Origin: Symsagittifera roscoffensis
Lineage: Eukaryota > Xenacoelomorpha > Acoela > Convolutidae
Assembly (NCBI RefSeq): GCF_963678635.1
Contig: NC_087066.1
Span: forward strand, 50,277,581 to 50,341,580
Reading direction: 5' to 3'
DNA length: 64,000 bases
The notes under the pieces are model-generated. The model was given only the letters and a program-made list of their open reading frames with translations, made no database searches and was not told the DNA's origin. A program made the translations under genes and the position numbers. How positions within the stretch are numbered: position 1 is the first letter of the stretch; each line of letters starts with the position of its first letter. Shown one piece after another: positions 43,688 through 54,156 of the stretch.

Positions 43688-45913
43688 ATGTCAGATTCGA
43701 ATGATGCCGGTAACAATGGAGACAATGAAGGGTCAGTGATTAAAAGAGAGAAGACCGAAGATACTGAGAGCAGTGGAGAAGAGTCGGGTGACAATTCATC
43801 TGACGAGGAGAGCAATGCTAGCAGTGAAGATGCAGGTAACGCTAATGCTGGAAATGGTTCGCCAGGCGAACCGGAAGCGGACACTGGGATCGAGGAATCA
43901 AGCAACCAGATAGGGGATGAAGCCGTGAACCCCCAAGAAGAATCAAACAGTGTCGCTGACCCAAACATGGAATTGGACGATGATAAGATTCCAGAAAATA
44001 TTGAGGGTTCTAATTTGGCAGATCAGTTGGACGAAAGTCCAGAGTATAACCCAGGTGACAGAGAAGAAGGTGATGGAATTGCGGATCAAGCTGTGACCTC
44101 TGCTACTGAAGAACAAGAGCAAGAGTCTTCAGAAGCATCCGACTCGGAGGACGAGCAAGTAGAAAAAACTGAAGAAGAAATCGCCGAAACAGCCAAGGAA
44201 ATATCAAATGAACAAAAAACAGTAGTTGTAAAAAGTGAAATGTTGAACCAATCGGAAGAAATGCAAAACAGGGAGTCTCCAGAAAACGAAATAAATGATT
44301 CTAATCCAGTTGAGAGCTCTGCCGGAAATAAAGCAGAAAATGGCAATGAGTCGACTGAAGAACCATCTGTCGCGGTGAAATCTGAAATAGTCGAAGAGAA
44401 TGAGGCTTCTGATGATCAGGAGCAAGAAGCTGAAAGCGGAGCCAGTGCCAGTGAAAATGAAGCAAAATCGGAAGAGCCAAAGAGCAAATCAAGGCCGTCG
44501 GCTGTTGATATTTTTGGAGAAGATTTGGAGTGCTCTTCGAGCAGTGAGAACGAAGATGAGCCCAAGAAAGAGGCGGTTGTGAATGAATTGCTGAACGATG
44601 AAGCGCATGAAGAGAAGGAAGACGAGGAAGCTGAAGAGATGGATACTTCGAAGATTGAAGATGTGGACCAATCAGCGGTGGCGGAAGAGGAACCGGAAGT
44701 TCAGGAAGAGACGAGGATCGAAGTTGAGATCCCGAAAGTGTCGGCGGACCTGGGCGAAGATCATTTCTATGTGAAACTGCCCAATTTCCTCAGCGTGGAA
44801 ACTAGACCCTTCGATCCCATGCTCTACGAGGACGAAATTGACGAAGATGATATTTTAGACGAAGAAGGTCGCTCGAGGCTAAAACTGAAATGCGAGAATA
44901 CAATTCGATGGCGAAATGTTCCGACCGACGAAGAAGGTAATTTCGAGAAGGAAAGTAACTCTCGATTCGTCAAATGGTCAGACGGAAGTTTGACACTTCA
45001 TTTGGGAAAAGAAATATTCGATGTGCACAGAATGAAGATGAGCGGAGACTATAACCATCTTTTTGTGCGACAGGGTACGGGGTTGCAAGGAATCGCTGTT
45101 TTTCAGAACAAACTAATTTTCAGACCTCATTCTACAGAATCATTCACACATCGAAAAATGACACTCTCTTTAGCGGAGAGAAGTCAGAAGAAACAGCAAA
45201 TAAAAGTGCTACCAATGGCAGGTAAAGATCCTGAATCGTTACGCAATGAGATGTTGAAAAAAGAGGATGAAAAGTTGAAAGCGAGCTTGAGGCGAGATGC
45301 ACAGCAGCGTAGAATCAAAGAACGGCAACAGGCCCGCGGTCTGAACAGGTCTTACCTGGATGGGACTGTTTCCGATGATGATGAAAATCCTAATTCCTAC
45401 AGTGTTCGTAACATTAAAAACCAGTTTGGCAAGCCAGGCCAGAATATATATTCGGATTCTGACGAAGAAAACGAAGAGTCTTCGACTGACGATGAAGACT
45501 ACGACGGTGATGATGCAAAGTCGACAGTTAGTAAGAAAACGGAAGCGTCGTCTGCGGCTCCGAAACGTGCAAAGCCGACAACATTAGTCAGCTCGGACGA
45601 GGAAAGCGACAACGAAAAAGGCGAGAGCTCCAGTTCGAAACCAGCGAAGACGAAATCTAAGAAGAAACCGAGTAAGAAGCGAGCGAAAATCAGCGAGGAT
45701 GAAGACGAAGATGAAGGGGGTGAGTTTGTGGCGAGTGAGGGGGGTTCGGAAAAGGAGGGGGAGGGGGGCAGTGAAGGAGGGCAGAAAAGTTCCTCGGAGG
45801 CCGCCGGAAGTGGGGAGGAAGAAGAAGTCGAAGAAGAAGAAGAGGAAGAAGTCGAGGAGGAGGAGGAGGAAGAAGAGGAAGTTGAGGAACAAGTCCAACA
45901 GGAAGAGAGTTGA
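43688..45913 (+). CDS. LEO1: RNA polymerase-associated protein LEO1 (Paf1 complex)
   Basis: A subunit of the nuclear Paf1 complex, which travels with RNA polymerase II, supports elongation and promotes H2B ubiquitination and H3 methylation. The 741-residue protein has the family's three-part shape: a long acidic Glu/Asp/Ser-rich N-terminus (1-350), the conserved Leo1 domain (~354-557) and a mixed-charge, Ser-rich tail ending in Glu runs. Domain landmarks are [41 protein letters not shown] and [11 protein letters not shown], with [10 protein letters not shown] after them. The ATG (43688) begins M-S-D-S-N-D-A. One exon; length is within the animal range (~600-750). Polyadenylation signal AATAAA at 46170. 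Confidence 0.95.
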   Translation: MSDSNDAGNNGDNEGSVIKREKTEDTESSGEESGDNSSDEESNASSEDAGNANAGNGSPGEPEADTGIEESSNQIGDEAVNPQEESNSVADPNMELDDDKIPENIEGSNLADQLDESPEYNPGDREEGDGIADQAVTSATEEQEQESSEASDSEDEQVEKTEEEIAETAKEISNEQKTVVVKSEMLNQSEEMQNRESPENEINDSNPVESSAGNKAENGNESTEEPSVAVKSEIVEENEASDDQEQEAESGASASENEAKSEEPKSKSRPSAVDIFGEDLECSSSSENEDEPKKEAVVNELLNDEAHEEKEDEEAEEMDTSKIEDVDQSAVAEEEPEVQEETRIEVEIPKVSADLGEDHFYVKLPNFLSVETRPFDPMLYEDEIDEDDILDEEGRSRLKLKCENTIRWRNVPTDEEGNFEKESNSRFVKWSDGSLTLHLGKEIFDVHRMKMSGDYNHLFVRQGTGLQGIAVFQNKLIFRPHSTESFTHRKMTLSLAERSQKKQQIKVLPMAGKDPESLRNEMLKKEDEKLKASLRRDAQQRRIKERQQARGLNRSYLDGTVSDDDENPNSYSVRNIKNQFGKPGQNIYSDSDEENEESSTDDEDYDGDDAKSTVSKKTEASSAAPKRAKPTTLVSSDEESDNEKGESSSSKPAKTKSKKKPSKKRAKISEDEDEDEGGEFVASEGGSEKEGEGGSEGGQKSSSEAAGSGEEEEVEEEEEEEVEEEEEEEEEVEEQVQQEES

Positions 45914-47119
45914 ACAGAGTGCGAACAATCAAATACTTCCATGTTTGCCTCTTCATTAAACACATGTGATGCTCTCCAAATGCATAAGACAGGCGAGTGC
46001 ATCGAAACGAAGTAAAGATGAGAAATGGTGGTCTATTCTGTGAAGTTTGATTGAATGAATGTCTAGTATTGACAAAGCGTTTTTGGATGCAAAACTAAAA
46101 TGCTTATTTTAATTTAGTTCTTTCGTTGATTGTTTTGGCAATTTATCTGCAAATTAAAGTTTAAATGTAAATAAACTTGCGAATGTAATTACAATTGCAC
46201 GAGCAAGTGTCTTGTAATGGGGAACTAGACTTTTTTAACGTATCTTACTTGCTTTTCTTGCTTGCTTTATCCTTGAAGCTTGACTACTTCCAGGTTCGTT
46301 CTCGGTCCGGGGTTTGAGTCCGAAGAGGACCTTGTTTTTCTTCAGTGCGTAATTTTTGTTTGTCTTTCTGCTGATCTTTTGGCATAGTAACCAAATCACT
46401 GATTTTGTTTTGCTTGTGCTGTACGCAACTTTCATTATAGTTGCAAGTTCAAGTGCTGTTCAATGTAGTTTCTGCGGGGACTTAAACTTGAATATAAAGT
46501 TTTATAATCATTTTTCTTCCGACTCTACTTGCGTCTGCTTAAAGATATCGGCTTTGTTTCCTCTTTGTAAGGGTGCATAAACTTTTGTGTCCTTGACAAA
46601 ACAGTCCGAAATTATAAAATTGTACCAGACATTTTTGTCCCAGACAAAATTGTCCGAAACTGTTTTGCGAATTTTCTTTGATTTGACCTTTTGATTTTTA
46701 ATGCTTTGTTCTTTTGAGGTTGTTTGATCGTTCTTTAATTAGATTCTATGCATAACAAATAGTCATAGAACAGTCAAAGTGAGACAAAACTTTCAAGAAC
46801 AATTTGAAACTTAAAAGCGCATTTGGCCGAGGTCTGAAGTTCAAATCTCGGTTCTGACCAAAAATTTTCGTAATTTAGTCAATATTTGAAATCAAAAACC
46901 CCAAATTGGGTAAACTAGGGCAAAGTTGAAATGGGTTGACTTGATTGAGCCAAAAGGGAAAAGGATGGGAAAAGCTTGATTACATTGATCATTTTGCCGT
47001 TTTCAAAATGGGTCTAGCTCAATTTTGAAAATTTCTGGGAAAAATTTCAACTTAGAAAAATTTATTGAAAATTATTGCTTCGCAATATCAACTTTGGAAA
47101 ATAAATTGACTTTGAATTA
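45914..47119. other. LEO1 3' UTR and following spacer
   Basis: AATAAA at 46170-46175. Beyond it, repeated GACAAAAnnGTCCGAAA phrases (46598-46662) and an inverted-looking pair of low-complexity tracts. A tRNA-like B-box phrase (GAAGTTCAAATCTCGGTTC near 46842) is present without a complete tRNA. No gene supported. Confidence 0.45.
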
Positions 47120-47648
47120 TAGTTTGATGTTGCTGCACCCTTTTAGGAAACACAAAAGTTTACTTGGGTCGTAGGCCGCAACTAATTCGGAAAGGTTTTT
47201 GTCAAGTTTGACATAAAGAGGTTTTATACAAGTTTGACACAAAGTCAATTTTATAACGTCTGGGGTTTTGACGAGTTCCATTTGCCGCCGAGAGCCGACC
47301 AATGCAATTGTCCTCAAAGTATTTGAAGATTGGGTGGGCTGTCTCAGGGCATGTCTCCTGAAGAGTTTCAAAAGTAGTAGAAACATCACTTAGAGGCTGG
47401 AAAGCGATACTCAGCAGCATTCGGACATGCTCGTGGAATTCTAGATCTAGTCTGTAGTTGTTTGTATTCCCAGTAGACTGAATGTGACGCCAGACGCTTT
47501 GGCTCAAATGGAAATAGCAGTTTTGAAATATCTGCTCAAAAGGCGAAAATACGTTTCTTCTTTCTTGTCTGGGAGCAATGCAGACACAATAGGAATCAGA
47601 ATTCCCTCGACTGATGCGTGGATGGTATATATTTGAAAGAACACACTA
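47120..47648 (-). pseudogene. MULE-type transposase fragment
   Basis: On the - strand, about 47635-47530 reads F-Q-I-Y-T-I-H-A then P-I-V-S-A-L-L-P-D-K-K-E-E-T-Y-F-R-L-L, the start of a MULE (FLYWCH-associated) DDE transposase core. After a jump of frame, about 47530-47220 reads N-C-Y-F-H-L-S-Q-S-V-W-R-H-I-Q, H-V-R-M-L-L-S-I-A-F-Q-P and Y-F-E-D-N-C-I-G-R-L. Roughly 40-50 residues expected between L-L and C-Y-F-H, which include the second catalytic Asp, are missing. It decays before the final Glu region. A molecular fossil between two genes. Confidence 0.65.
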
Positions 47649-47960
47649 AGTTATGTTCCGTTGCTGATTCAATTTTCAAATAAATGGCTTGTTTGCCTAG
47701 AATGAATTTCTATCGAGACATGAAAAATTAAATTTTGTTATTTAGCCGTGACCAAGTTTGCAACTTTTTAAATTTTTCTGTGTGTTGTATCGCAAGTGAT
47801 GCGAAACTCCGCTTCGCCTTTGTTTTATAGTTTTCCAAGCTGCAACAGAAGTAATAATTTTCCAAGCTGCAACAGAAGTAATAATTTTCCAAGCTGTAAC
47901 ATGGCAAACATTGTTTTGCACAGATACCATTTCTCTTTAATCCTGGTTGCTATTCATTCA
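47649..47960. other. Spacer upstream of RBM8A with a 27-bp minisatellite
   Basis: Contains TTTTCCAAGCTGCAACAGAA-based 27-bp units at 47831-47857 and 47858-47884 and a partial third to 47905. Promoter elements for RBM8A would be in or near this region. Confidence 0.6.
47831..47905. repeat. 27-bp tandem repeat, 2.8 units
   Basis: Units start at 47831, 47858 and 47885; the last differs by one base (CTGTAACA) before it ends. Confidence 0.9.
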
Positions 47961-47975
47961 TTTTTTCTTTTCCAG
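47961..47975 (+). other. Splice acceptor in the RBM8A 5' leader
   Basis: TTTTTTCTTTTCCAG ends 81 nt before the RBM8A ATG, with a strong pyrimidine tract. Confidence 0.5.
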
Positions 47976-48056
47976 ATAAAAATTGACTAGCACCATCTTA
48001 CAAATTATCTTTGAGTCGATCAGCTGCACATCTGCAGTTAAACATCGTTTGTGAGT

Positions 48057-49953
48057 ATGGAGAATGAAGACATTGTTGAGTATGAAGATGACGATGATTT
48101 TGAAGACATTGAAGACGAGGGTGACTCATCGTTGTTGAAGCTGAAGGAGGGCGCGAGGAAGAAAAAGGGGAGGGGCTTGGACGACTCGGCTGCAGGTGCG
48201 GGGGAGAAGAGAACAGCAGATGATTACGACGAGTTGGACGATGATGATGCTGCCACCCACGTATCTCTCAGTGGACCCGGTATGAATAGCTTATGAGATT
48301 ATACGATATGGTTATACTCCAAACAGTCAACCTGATCGACGCCAAATATTGACGATTTTGTCCTGCTTTTTAATGCCTTATTCTTATTGGTTGAGTTGTT
48401 TGAGACGCGAGTTTTGGTCACGTGTACTTTAACATGTTATGAGCATTTTAGGTATGCTTCTGAACACCCTAATAAGTGCGTAGGAACTGCTACTGTTTAG
48501 AATCCACTCTTTTTGATTTCCTCGCAAGTTCTTTGTTGCATCTGGAAGTATTAATTTGTTGATGGTACAGCCAATTTTCGTAGAAAATTAGTCTTATCGT
48601 CAGTGTTTTTCTTTCAGTGTTTTTGTTTTTGATTTGTTTTCTTTCTTGTCACATCTGCCTGTATCTCTCGTCTTGACTTCTCTTCCGGATAAACCATCGC
48701 CATAAGAAGAAGATCCGCTTCTTAGATAATTCTGGTGTCAAATAGTTTTGTTTTGCTAGTTCCCAGCTTGTAGGTGACGTCATCAGTTGTGACATCACCA
48801 TATCGCATGTCAGGGGTCCTGAACTTTAATTAAGCTTATTTTTTCTGATGCGTGTTTAACTCAAGATTTAATCCACTTGGTTTTGAAGGTAGATTGTAGC
48901 CTAGTGACTACTTCCAACTAAATCATATAACATACAACTTTACTCTAAATCACGTTAGTAATTACCCATTCGATAAACAAGGGTGTTCAAATTTTGCATC
49001 ACGCATCTCATGAAAGTTCAATGTATTCACTGATGCAGGGGCTTAAGCTTATGTATGTTTATCTTGTTAATCCAAATTTGGAAATGGCGCGAAAAAACAG
49101 GACCTATTTTTTCGCACCTGGATTTTCGTTGGTTGATTTTGTCACCCAGTGAAGATTATGGAAATTCGAAGAGCTGTCAGGTCAATTGTTCTTTTTGAAG
49201 CTCGAAAGTTAAGAAACTTTCAGTAATTGTTAATCATTTTTGCGTTCATTGACTTTTTTTCCAACTGTCTGCAGGTATCACTTGTTGACTGGTTTTTTAT
49301 CTAGTACAAAAGGGAATTTTTCAACGAGGAATTAATTTAAATTTTCCGTGCTTTCCGCTAATTTTCTAAACCAAGAATTCTGTTGTGGTAATTGTTATTC
49401 AATATCCGGGTATTCTGGGTTTATATGTTGATTTGATTAAAATGGCAAATTTCTTACAACAAGTGTAAGAAATTTTTGAACCTTTTATCAAAAATTTTAT
49501 AAATATTTGCAGGTCTCATTGGTAAGTTTCTTCATAGTCTCTGACACTTTCTTGTTTTATAAGCTCCTGGCATTTCTTTCTTTTCAATGGTTCAATGTTC
49601 CTTTTTTATTAGGGGCGCCTCAAAAGTCAGTGGAAGGCTGGATTGTGTTCGTAGCTGGGATCCACGCAGAGGCAACAGAAGAAGATGTGAAAGATATGTT
49701 TGCAGACTACGGAGACATTAAGAACATCCAGGTTCCTCTGGACAGGAGAACCGGATACCTCAAAGGATACGCTCTTGTTGAGTTTGAACGTGCAAAAGAG
49801 GCCAAAACGGCACTGGAGGCTTTAAACGGAGCCGATCTTTTGAGCCAGGAAATCAGCGTCGACTGGGCGTTTGTGAAGAGCAATAAAACACAAAAGTCGA
49901 GGCGCAGCAGAAACGCCGGCAGATCGAGAAGCCCACTTGGCAGAAAGAGATGA
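48057..49953 (+). CDS. RBM8A: RNA-binding protein 8A (Y14), exon junction complex
   Basis: Partner of MAGOH in the exon junction complex, which marks spliced mRNA and guides export, localisation and nonsense-mediated decay. Exon 1 is 48057-48279, ending at GACCCG/GTATGA; the last exon is 49613-49953 after TTTTTTATTAG. Exon 1 encodes the acidic N-terminus ([26 protein letters not shown], as in animal Y14). The last exon encodes the [16 protein letters not shown] (RNP2 region), [29 protein letters not shown] (RNP1), [11 protein letters not shown], then an Arg/Ser-rich tail. A 9-nt candidate exon (49513-49521) lies between, adding 3 codons in frame; protein is 190 residues with it, 187 without. 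The ATG at 48057 begins M-E-N-E-D. Confidence 0.93.
49513..49521 (+). CDS. RBM8A: Candidate 9-nt microexon of RBM8A
   Basis: GTCTCATTG is bounded by TATTTGCAG on the left and GTAAGT on the right, both strong sites. Exon 1 ends in phase 1 and the next exon starts in phase 1, so inclusion adds three codons and skipping is also in frame. Position: just before the S-V-E-G-W start of the RRM. It could also be an unused cryptic pair. Confidence 0.5.
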
Positions 49954-51240
49954 GAGCCGAAAAAAGAAGAAAATATAAATTGATGAACTACTTTTAGTTT
50001 TCATTTGATGTCTCGTATGTTTTTTTTGGTATACCAAATTCCTTTTGTGTTGATTGTTTTTAATATCGTTTCTGGTAAATTGAATTTTTGATACCACAGG
50101 TATCTTTTTTAAACAAAAGTAGTGGATGATTGATGTTTTAAAAGGCCAGAAAGAAAACAATTAGAATAATATTTCACTTTTTAAAGTCTGGTGAGAAGTG
50201 GAAAAGACAAGAAGAAAGTATAATTCATGTGAATTACTTGATATGAAATTGCACCAAAGCGAATCATAGAATGAACTTAACGAACGACTTATCGAACGAT
50301 ACATGCTAATCATTCGCTTTTTTCGGAGTGCAAAGAGAAAACCGATCGGCTTGAGTTATGCACAATTATGCCCCCCCCCCCCCCCCCATAGCTGGCACAA
50401 TTTTGCACTCTTTTTACCTGGTCAATTTCTTGGGCGATCAAGGTAGTAGCACGGGTTATCCTCTTTAGTAGAGCGCATGGTTTTGATTGCTAGATGATAT
50501 GTTAACTCTATGAGGCAGCTTGAAAAGTTGGCGCAGTCAAGAAGACAAATGATAATTCCAAGGTCGAATTGCGTAGTTCATTTTTTTGCAAATTTCTGTG
50601 AAGTGCAGCGTCGACTATGGTAACCTTTGATAGTATCTGGCGCTTTGTTATTTCTAAAGTTGTACTTTCGCCTTTGTATTTTTTGTGTTATTAACTTAAA
50701 TGATTATTTTTTCGGCTGAATTCAGTTGCAATTCTGTCAGTTTAATGGTCAGAAACTGGAAAATGGAAAGCGATTATGCAATTATTCAGTTTTTGGCCGA
50801 GAAAACTGCTTTCAAAATAGCTAATTTATTCCGTTATAGGTGTGATCTATGATAATGAATTTATGAAATTCTTATATTATTTGCACTGACTGCTTCAAAC
50901 ATATATGCGGCAATAAGTCAGTGATAATTTTAATTGCACCGTGTGGATATTAGTTTATTTCTGTACGAAAAATCATTGCTGAAGAAGCATTCCTTGAGTG
51001 TAGTATGAAGTCTTTTGAAAGTAGTTTTCATTTAATCTACGAAATGAGTTGAAAAAACCATCAAATGAGTTGTAAAAACGGAACGAAACAAGTCAGAAGT
51101 AATAAACATATCTGATAATCACCCGATTCCGGTTGAGGGGAACTCAAACCGAGGAGAGATGGGCTTAAATAAAATTTCGACAAAAAACCTCCCATTTAAC
51201 CTTCTCTCTCTCATTTTTGAATTTGCCTGAGAAAGTCTGT
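49954..51240. other. RBM8A 3' region and spacer before SBDS
   Basis: No canonical AATAAA close to the stop; AATATA near 49971 is a weak candidate. A run of 17 Cs lies at 50371-50387. No gene supported. Confidence 0.4.
50371..50387. repeat. Poly-C run, 17 bases
   Basis: Uninterrupted C tract in AT-rich intergenic sequence. A second C run of 12 occurs in an SBDS intron (53405-53416). Confidence 0.95.
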
Positions 51241-51242
51241 TG

Positions 51243-51258
51243 TCTTGTTTTCTTTCAG
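51243..51258 (+). other. Splice acceptor in the SBDS 5' leader
   Basis: TCTTGTTTTCTTTCAG ends 48 nt before the SBDS ATG. Confidence 0.5.
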
Positions 51259-51306
51259 ACTAACTATGACGATATATTGTGATTGACAGCTGCCATAGAT
51301 GTCAGA

Positions 51307-54156
51307 ATGTCTATTTTCACCCCTGTCAATCAGAAGAGACTCACCAATGTGGCAGTGGTGCGCATGAAGAGTCACGGGAAGCGCTTCGAGATCGCATGCT
51401 ACCAGAATAAAGTAAGTTCACATCGCGGGCGGGCATCCATGACTACTTAACCTGCAAATTGAATGGTTCTGTACGGACAACCCTTTAGGATCGGGTTTAA
51501 AATTTGAATGATGACCTCCAACGTGTGGTAGTTGTAACATTCAAATCGGGTCTTATGCACTAAACGGCCCAAAATCATTATTTCTGCATCTCTTTAATTG
51601 AAATTAATGTTGTTGAATTTGATTGGCTAAGTAGCCAATCAAGTTCCATCGACATTTTCTGCCATTTCAAATGAAATAATTCTGCTTGAAATGGATAAAA
51701 TTATTAGCCGAAATGATACTTAAAAAAATTGAATTTTTGGTTTTTCAAGTCATGTTTTAAAGTTTTCCTTGTCTGGGCAAGGTTTCACAAGTAACTCAAA
51801 ATTAATTTGATTATTTTACAAATTTCCATCTTTTCGAAAATTTCGGCTAATAATTTTATCTGCTGGAAAGATTAATCAGAATGCCTGACCGTCTAACTTA
51901 AATTTGATTGGCTAAAATTACCCAATCAAATTCGATCGCATAATTTCCAGCTTACGATGTAGAAATTTTGATTTTGGGCCGTTTAGTGCATAAGATCCTT
52001 CAAATCTTCTGAAAAATTTAGTTTTATGAATCACAAAAGTTATGGTTTTTTTCGATAATTGTTAGGTTTTGAATTGGCGCGCTGGAACAGAGACAGACAT
52101 TGATGAAGTGCTGCAGACGCCAACTGTGTTCGCAAATGTGGGCAAGGGACAACTGGCCTCAAGCGAAGATGTGAAGAGAGCATTCGGCACTGAGGAGCAG
52201 CTGGAGGCGTGCAAACTCATCCTTCACAAGGGAGAACTTCAGGTGGTTATATGTTACAATAGGTGGTATTTGTGAGTATATATTACAATAGGTGGTAATA
52301 TTGAGTGTAGTGCAAATCTTCAATTTGAGAACTATTGTGCATAATATAGTCATTTCATTTTCAATCAACTGTACAATTGATGCTAAAATAAGTTTTTGAA
52401 AATAAATTATTCTGTCAGATGAAATGTTATTCAAAAGTTCAAGGTTTACACTTCTGTTGCCAAAAACTTTGGCTTTTAAAATAAATTATAGATACAATTC
52501 GGATTCAACAAAGCGCGATCCGTCTATTTAACAAGAAGCTGCCACCTGTTGTAATAGGTTTTTACTTTTTTGAACGTTCACACGATAACCCTCGTGCAAA
52601 TTCGTAATTTCTCATTATATGAAAAATTGCTAGAAGAAAGAGAAACTAGTAATTCACTCGAGTATTTTTTTTTGATTTTCGAAAGCTTTTCAAGAGTAAT
52701 GAACGTTGCGGGTACTCTTATATAGGTCTTGGTGATCTTTTTTCAGGAGAAAGTTTTAAAATTTGTTCATGCTTAATTTTGATTTCGCGGTTTGCCTTTT
52801 GATTTTTTTAAATTTCAATTCATTTCCTTTCTCGTGTAAAGGTCACAAAAAAACGTGATCGACTTCTAATTTCGAAATTGGATTTTAATTTTCACATTTT
52901 CCAGCTGAGTTAGAAATTTACTTATTGATACAGTTTTCTCAAATTGGGTTAAATTTATCAAAAAATGGTCAAAGTGAAATTCAAAGAGCTTTAAGGGCAT
53001 ATATTTTTTCTTTCAAATTGACAAGTCAGTTTTTCTTTTGTTTCCTTGCGTTCATTACTGTCATTTGGCTATGTTCAGATTCATATAAAGTAAGTGCGTT
53101 ACAAATAAATGTAAACTACAATGTTGAAATAGCGAATGTTCTTTACTGACCTATGTTTGAAGGTGAGTGAGCGAGAACGACAAGTGACACTAGACAGTAA
53201 GTTCCACGAGATAGTGCAGTTGGTGACGGAGAAGACAGTGAACCCCGAGACCCAGAGACCCTACCCTATCGCCTCCATAGAACAGGCCCTGCGAGACGCC
53301 CACTTCGCCATCAAGAACCACAGGAACTCCAAACAACAGGCCCTCGAAGCTATCAAACTACTAAAAGGTGTGTTTGTTTTTTTTCCACCTTTTTCCTTTA
53401 TACTCCCCCCCCCCCCAAGTAGTTTTATAATCAATAAAATGATGTCCCTATCGCTGCTTAGAGAGGACTAGTTTGCTAGGGGCTATAATGGAAAACGCTT
53501 TTTTTATCAAAGCAAATTGATTTGTAAAAGCTTAAACCAGCATTAGTTGTCTTAATTGTTAAGGGAGCTTACAGGAAGACTATAGCGAAACTGGTTAAAA
53601 CAAGACTGAAACTTAAATTAAATTAGAGTTATCAGAAACCTGGAATAATGTATCATGAGTCCTGGAATCAAAAACTTGGAATAATGAATCACTCTAATTC
53701 GACAAAGTTTCAGAAACAATTCCGATCCAAAAAGCTCAGATGAAGATGCGAGTTGAGTGTAATGCCAAATTCTACAAACAGGTGCTAGCTGATCTGAAGG
53801 CTCTGAACAGCACCGAGGCTACCAACCCAGGTTCTAACTCGGGTGGGGCTAGTCAAAAGTCAGGAAAACAAAACAAAAAGTCGAAAAACAAACAGCAAAA
53901 TGAAAACGAAGAAGCTACGAGTAGCAGTTCAGCCAATCATAGTTCGACAGAAAAGCAACCAGTCAGCAGTGGGGACGGCGGCTTAGTCGTAGAGAGTGAC
54001 GAAGTTAACGGAACTGAATGTGAAATCATTTTACTGATTGACCCCGGGTTGATTAAGAAAGTGCAAGAAACTGTTTTGAGTGTCTGTAAAGGTCAAGCTT
54101 CTTGTGATGTTTTATCATTGAAAGAAACGGTTGAAGGTGACGAAATTATCAGCTAA
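51307..54156 (+). CDS. SBDS: Ribosome maturation protein SBDS (4 exons)
   Basis: With the GTPase EFL1, SBDS releases eIF6 from late pre-60S subunits in the cytoplasm so that they can join 40S. Exons: 51307-51411, 52066-52242, 53163-53367, 53714-54156; sites are GT-AG and phases 0, 0, 1 agree, giving 309 residues. Exon 1 reads M-S-I-F-T-P-V-N-Q, then N-V-A-V-V-R-M-K and G-K-R-F-E-I-A-C-Y, the SBDS N-terminal domain; exon 2 has T-D-I-D-E-V-L-Q-T; exon 3 has [11 protein letters not shown] and K-Q-Q-A-L-E-A-I-K; exon 4 has the C-terminal domain. Exon 4 also holds a ~55-residue low-complexity insertion (Ser/Asn/Lys/Gln-rich) before L-L-I-D-P-G; human SBDS lacks it and is 250 residues. AATAAA at 54170. 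Confidence 0.95.
51548..51998. mobile_element. 451-bp MITE in SBDS intron 1 with 8-bp target duplication
   Basis: Ends are inverted copies: GGGTCTTATGCACTAAACGG at the left, and the reverse complement of the right end reads GGATCTTATGCACTAAACGG; complementarity continues (GCCCAAAATCA, ATTTCT, CATC). TTCAAATC flanks both sides (51540-51547 and 51999-52006). An 8-bp duplication is typical of hAT and a few other DNA transposon superfamilies. A second inner pair (GATTGGCTAA / CCAATCAAAT) adds foldback potential. Non-coding. Confidence 0.85.
53405..53416. repeat. Poly-C run, 12 bases, in SBDS intron 3
   Basis: Lies 38 bases after the exon 3 donor. It is length-prone in sequencing; it does not affect coding sequence. 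Confidence 0.95.

Noticed and set aside
43657-43968. 103-codon frame antisense to the LEO1 N-terminus
   Set aside because: Same composition effect as above; no start context or domain.
45499-46002. 167-codon frame antisense to LEO1, Ser-rich
   Set aside because: It mirrors the Glu/Asp/Ser-rich codons of the LEO1 tail (GAA/GAG antisense gives Ser-rich or Phe/Leu-rich frames). No independent motif.
46825-46865. B-box-like GTTCAAATCTCGG with a TGGCCGAGG phrase just before
   Set aside because: Only ~50 bases between the ends; no anticodon arm. Not a tRNA gene.
40955-54156. ICMT-LEO1-RBM8A-SBDS as one operon
   Set aside because: Gaps of 1.4-2.1 kb with separate poly-A signals are much longer than in known animal operons; co-orientation of four genes can occur by chance.
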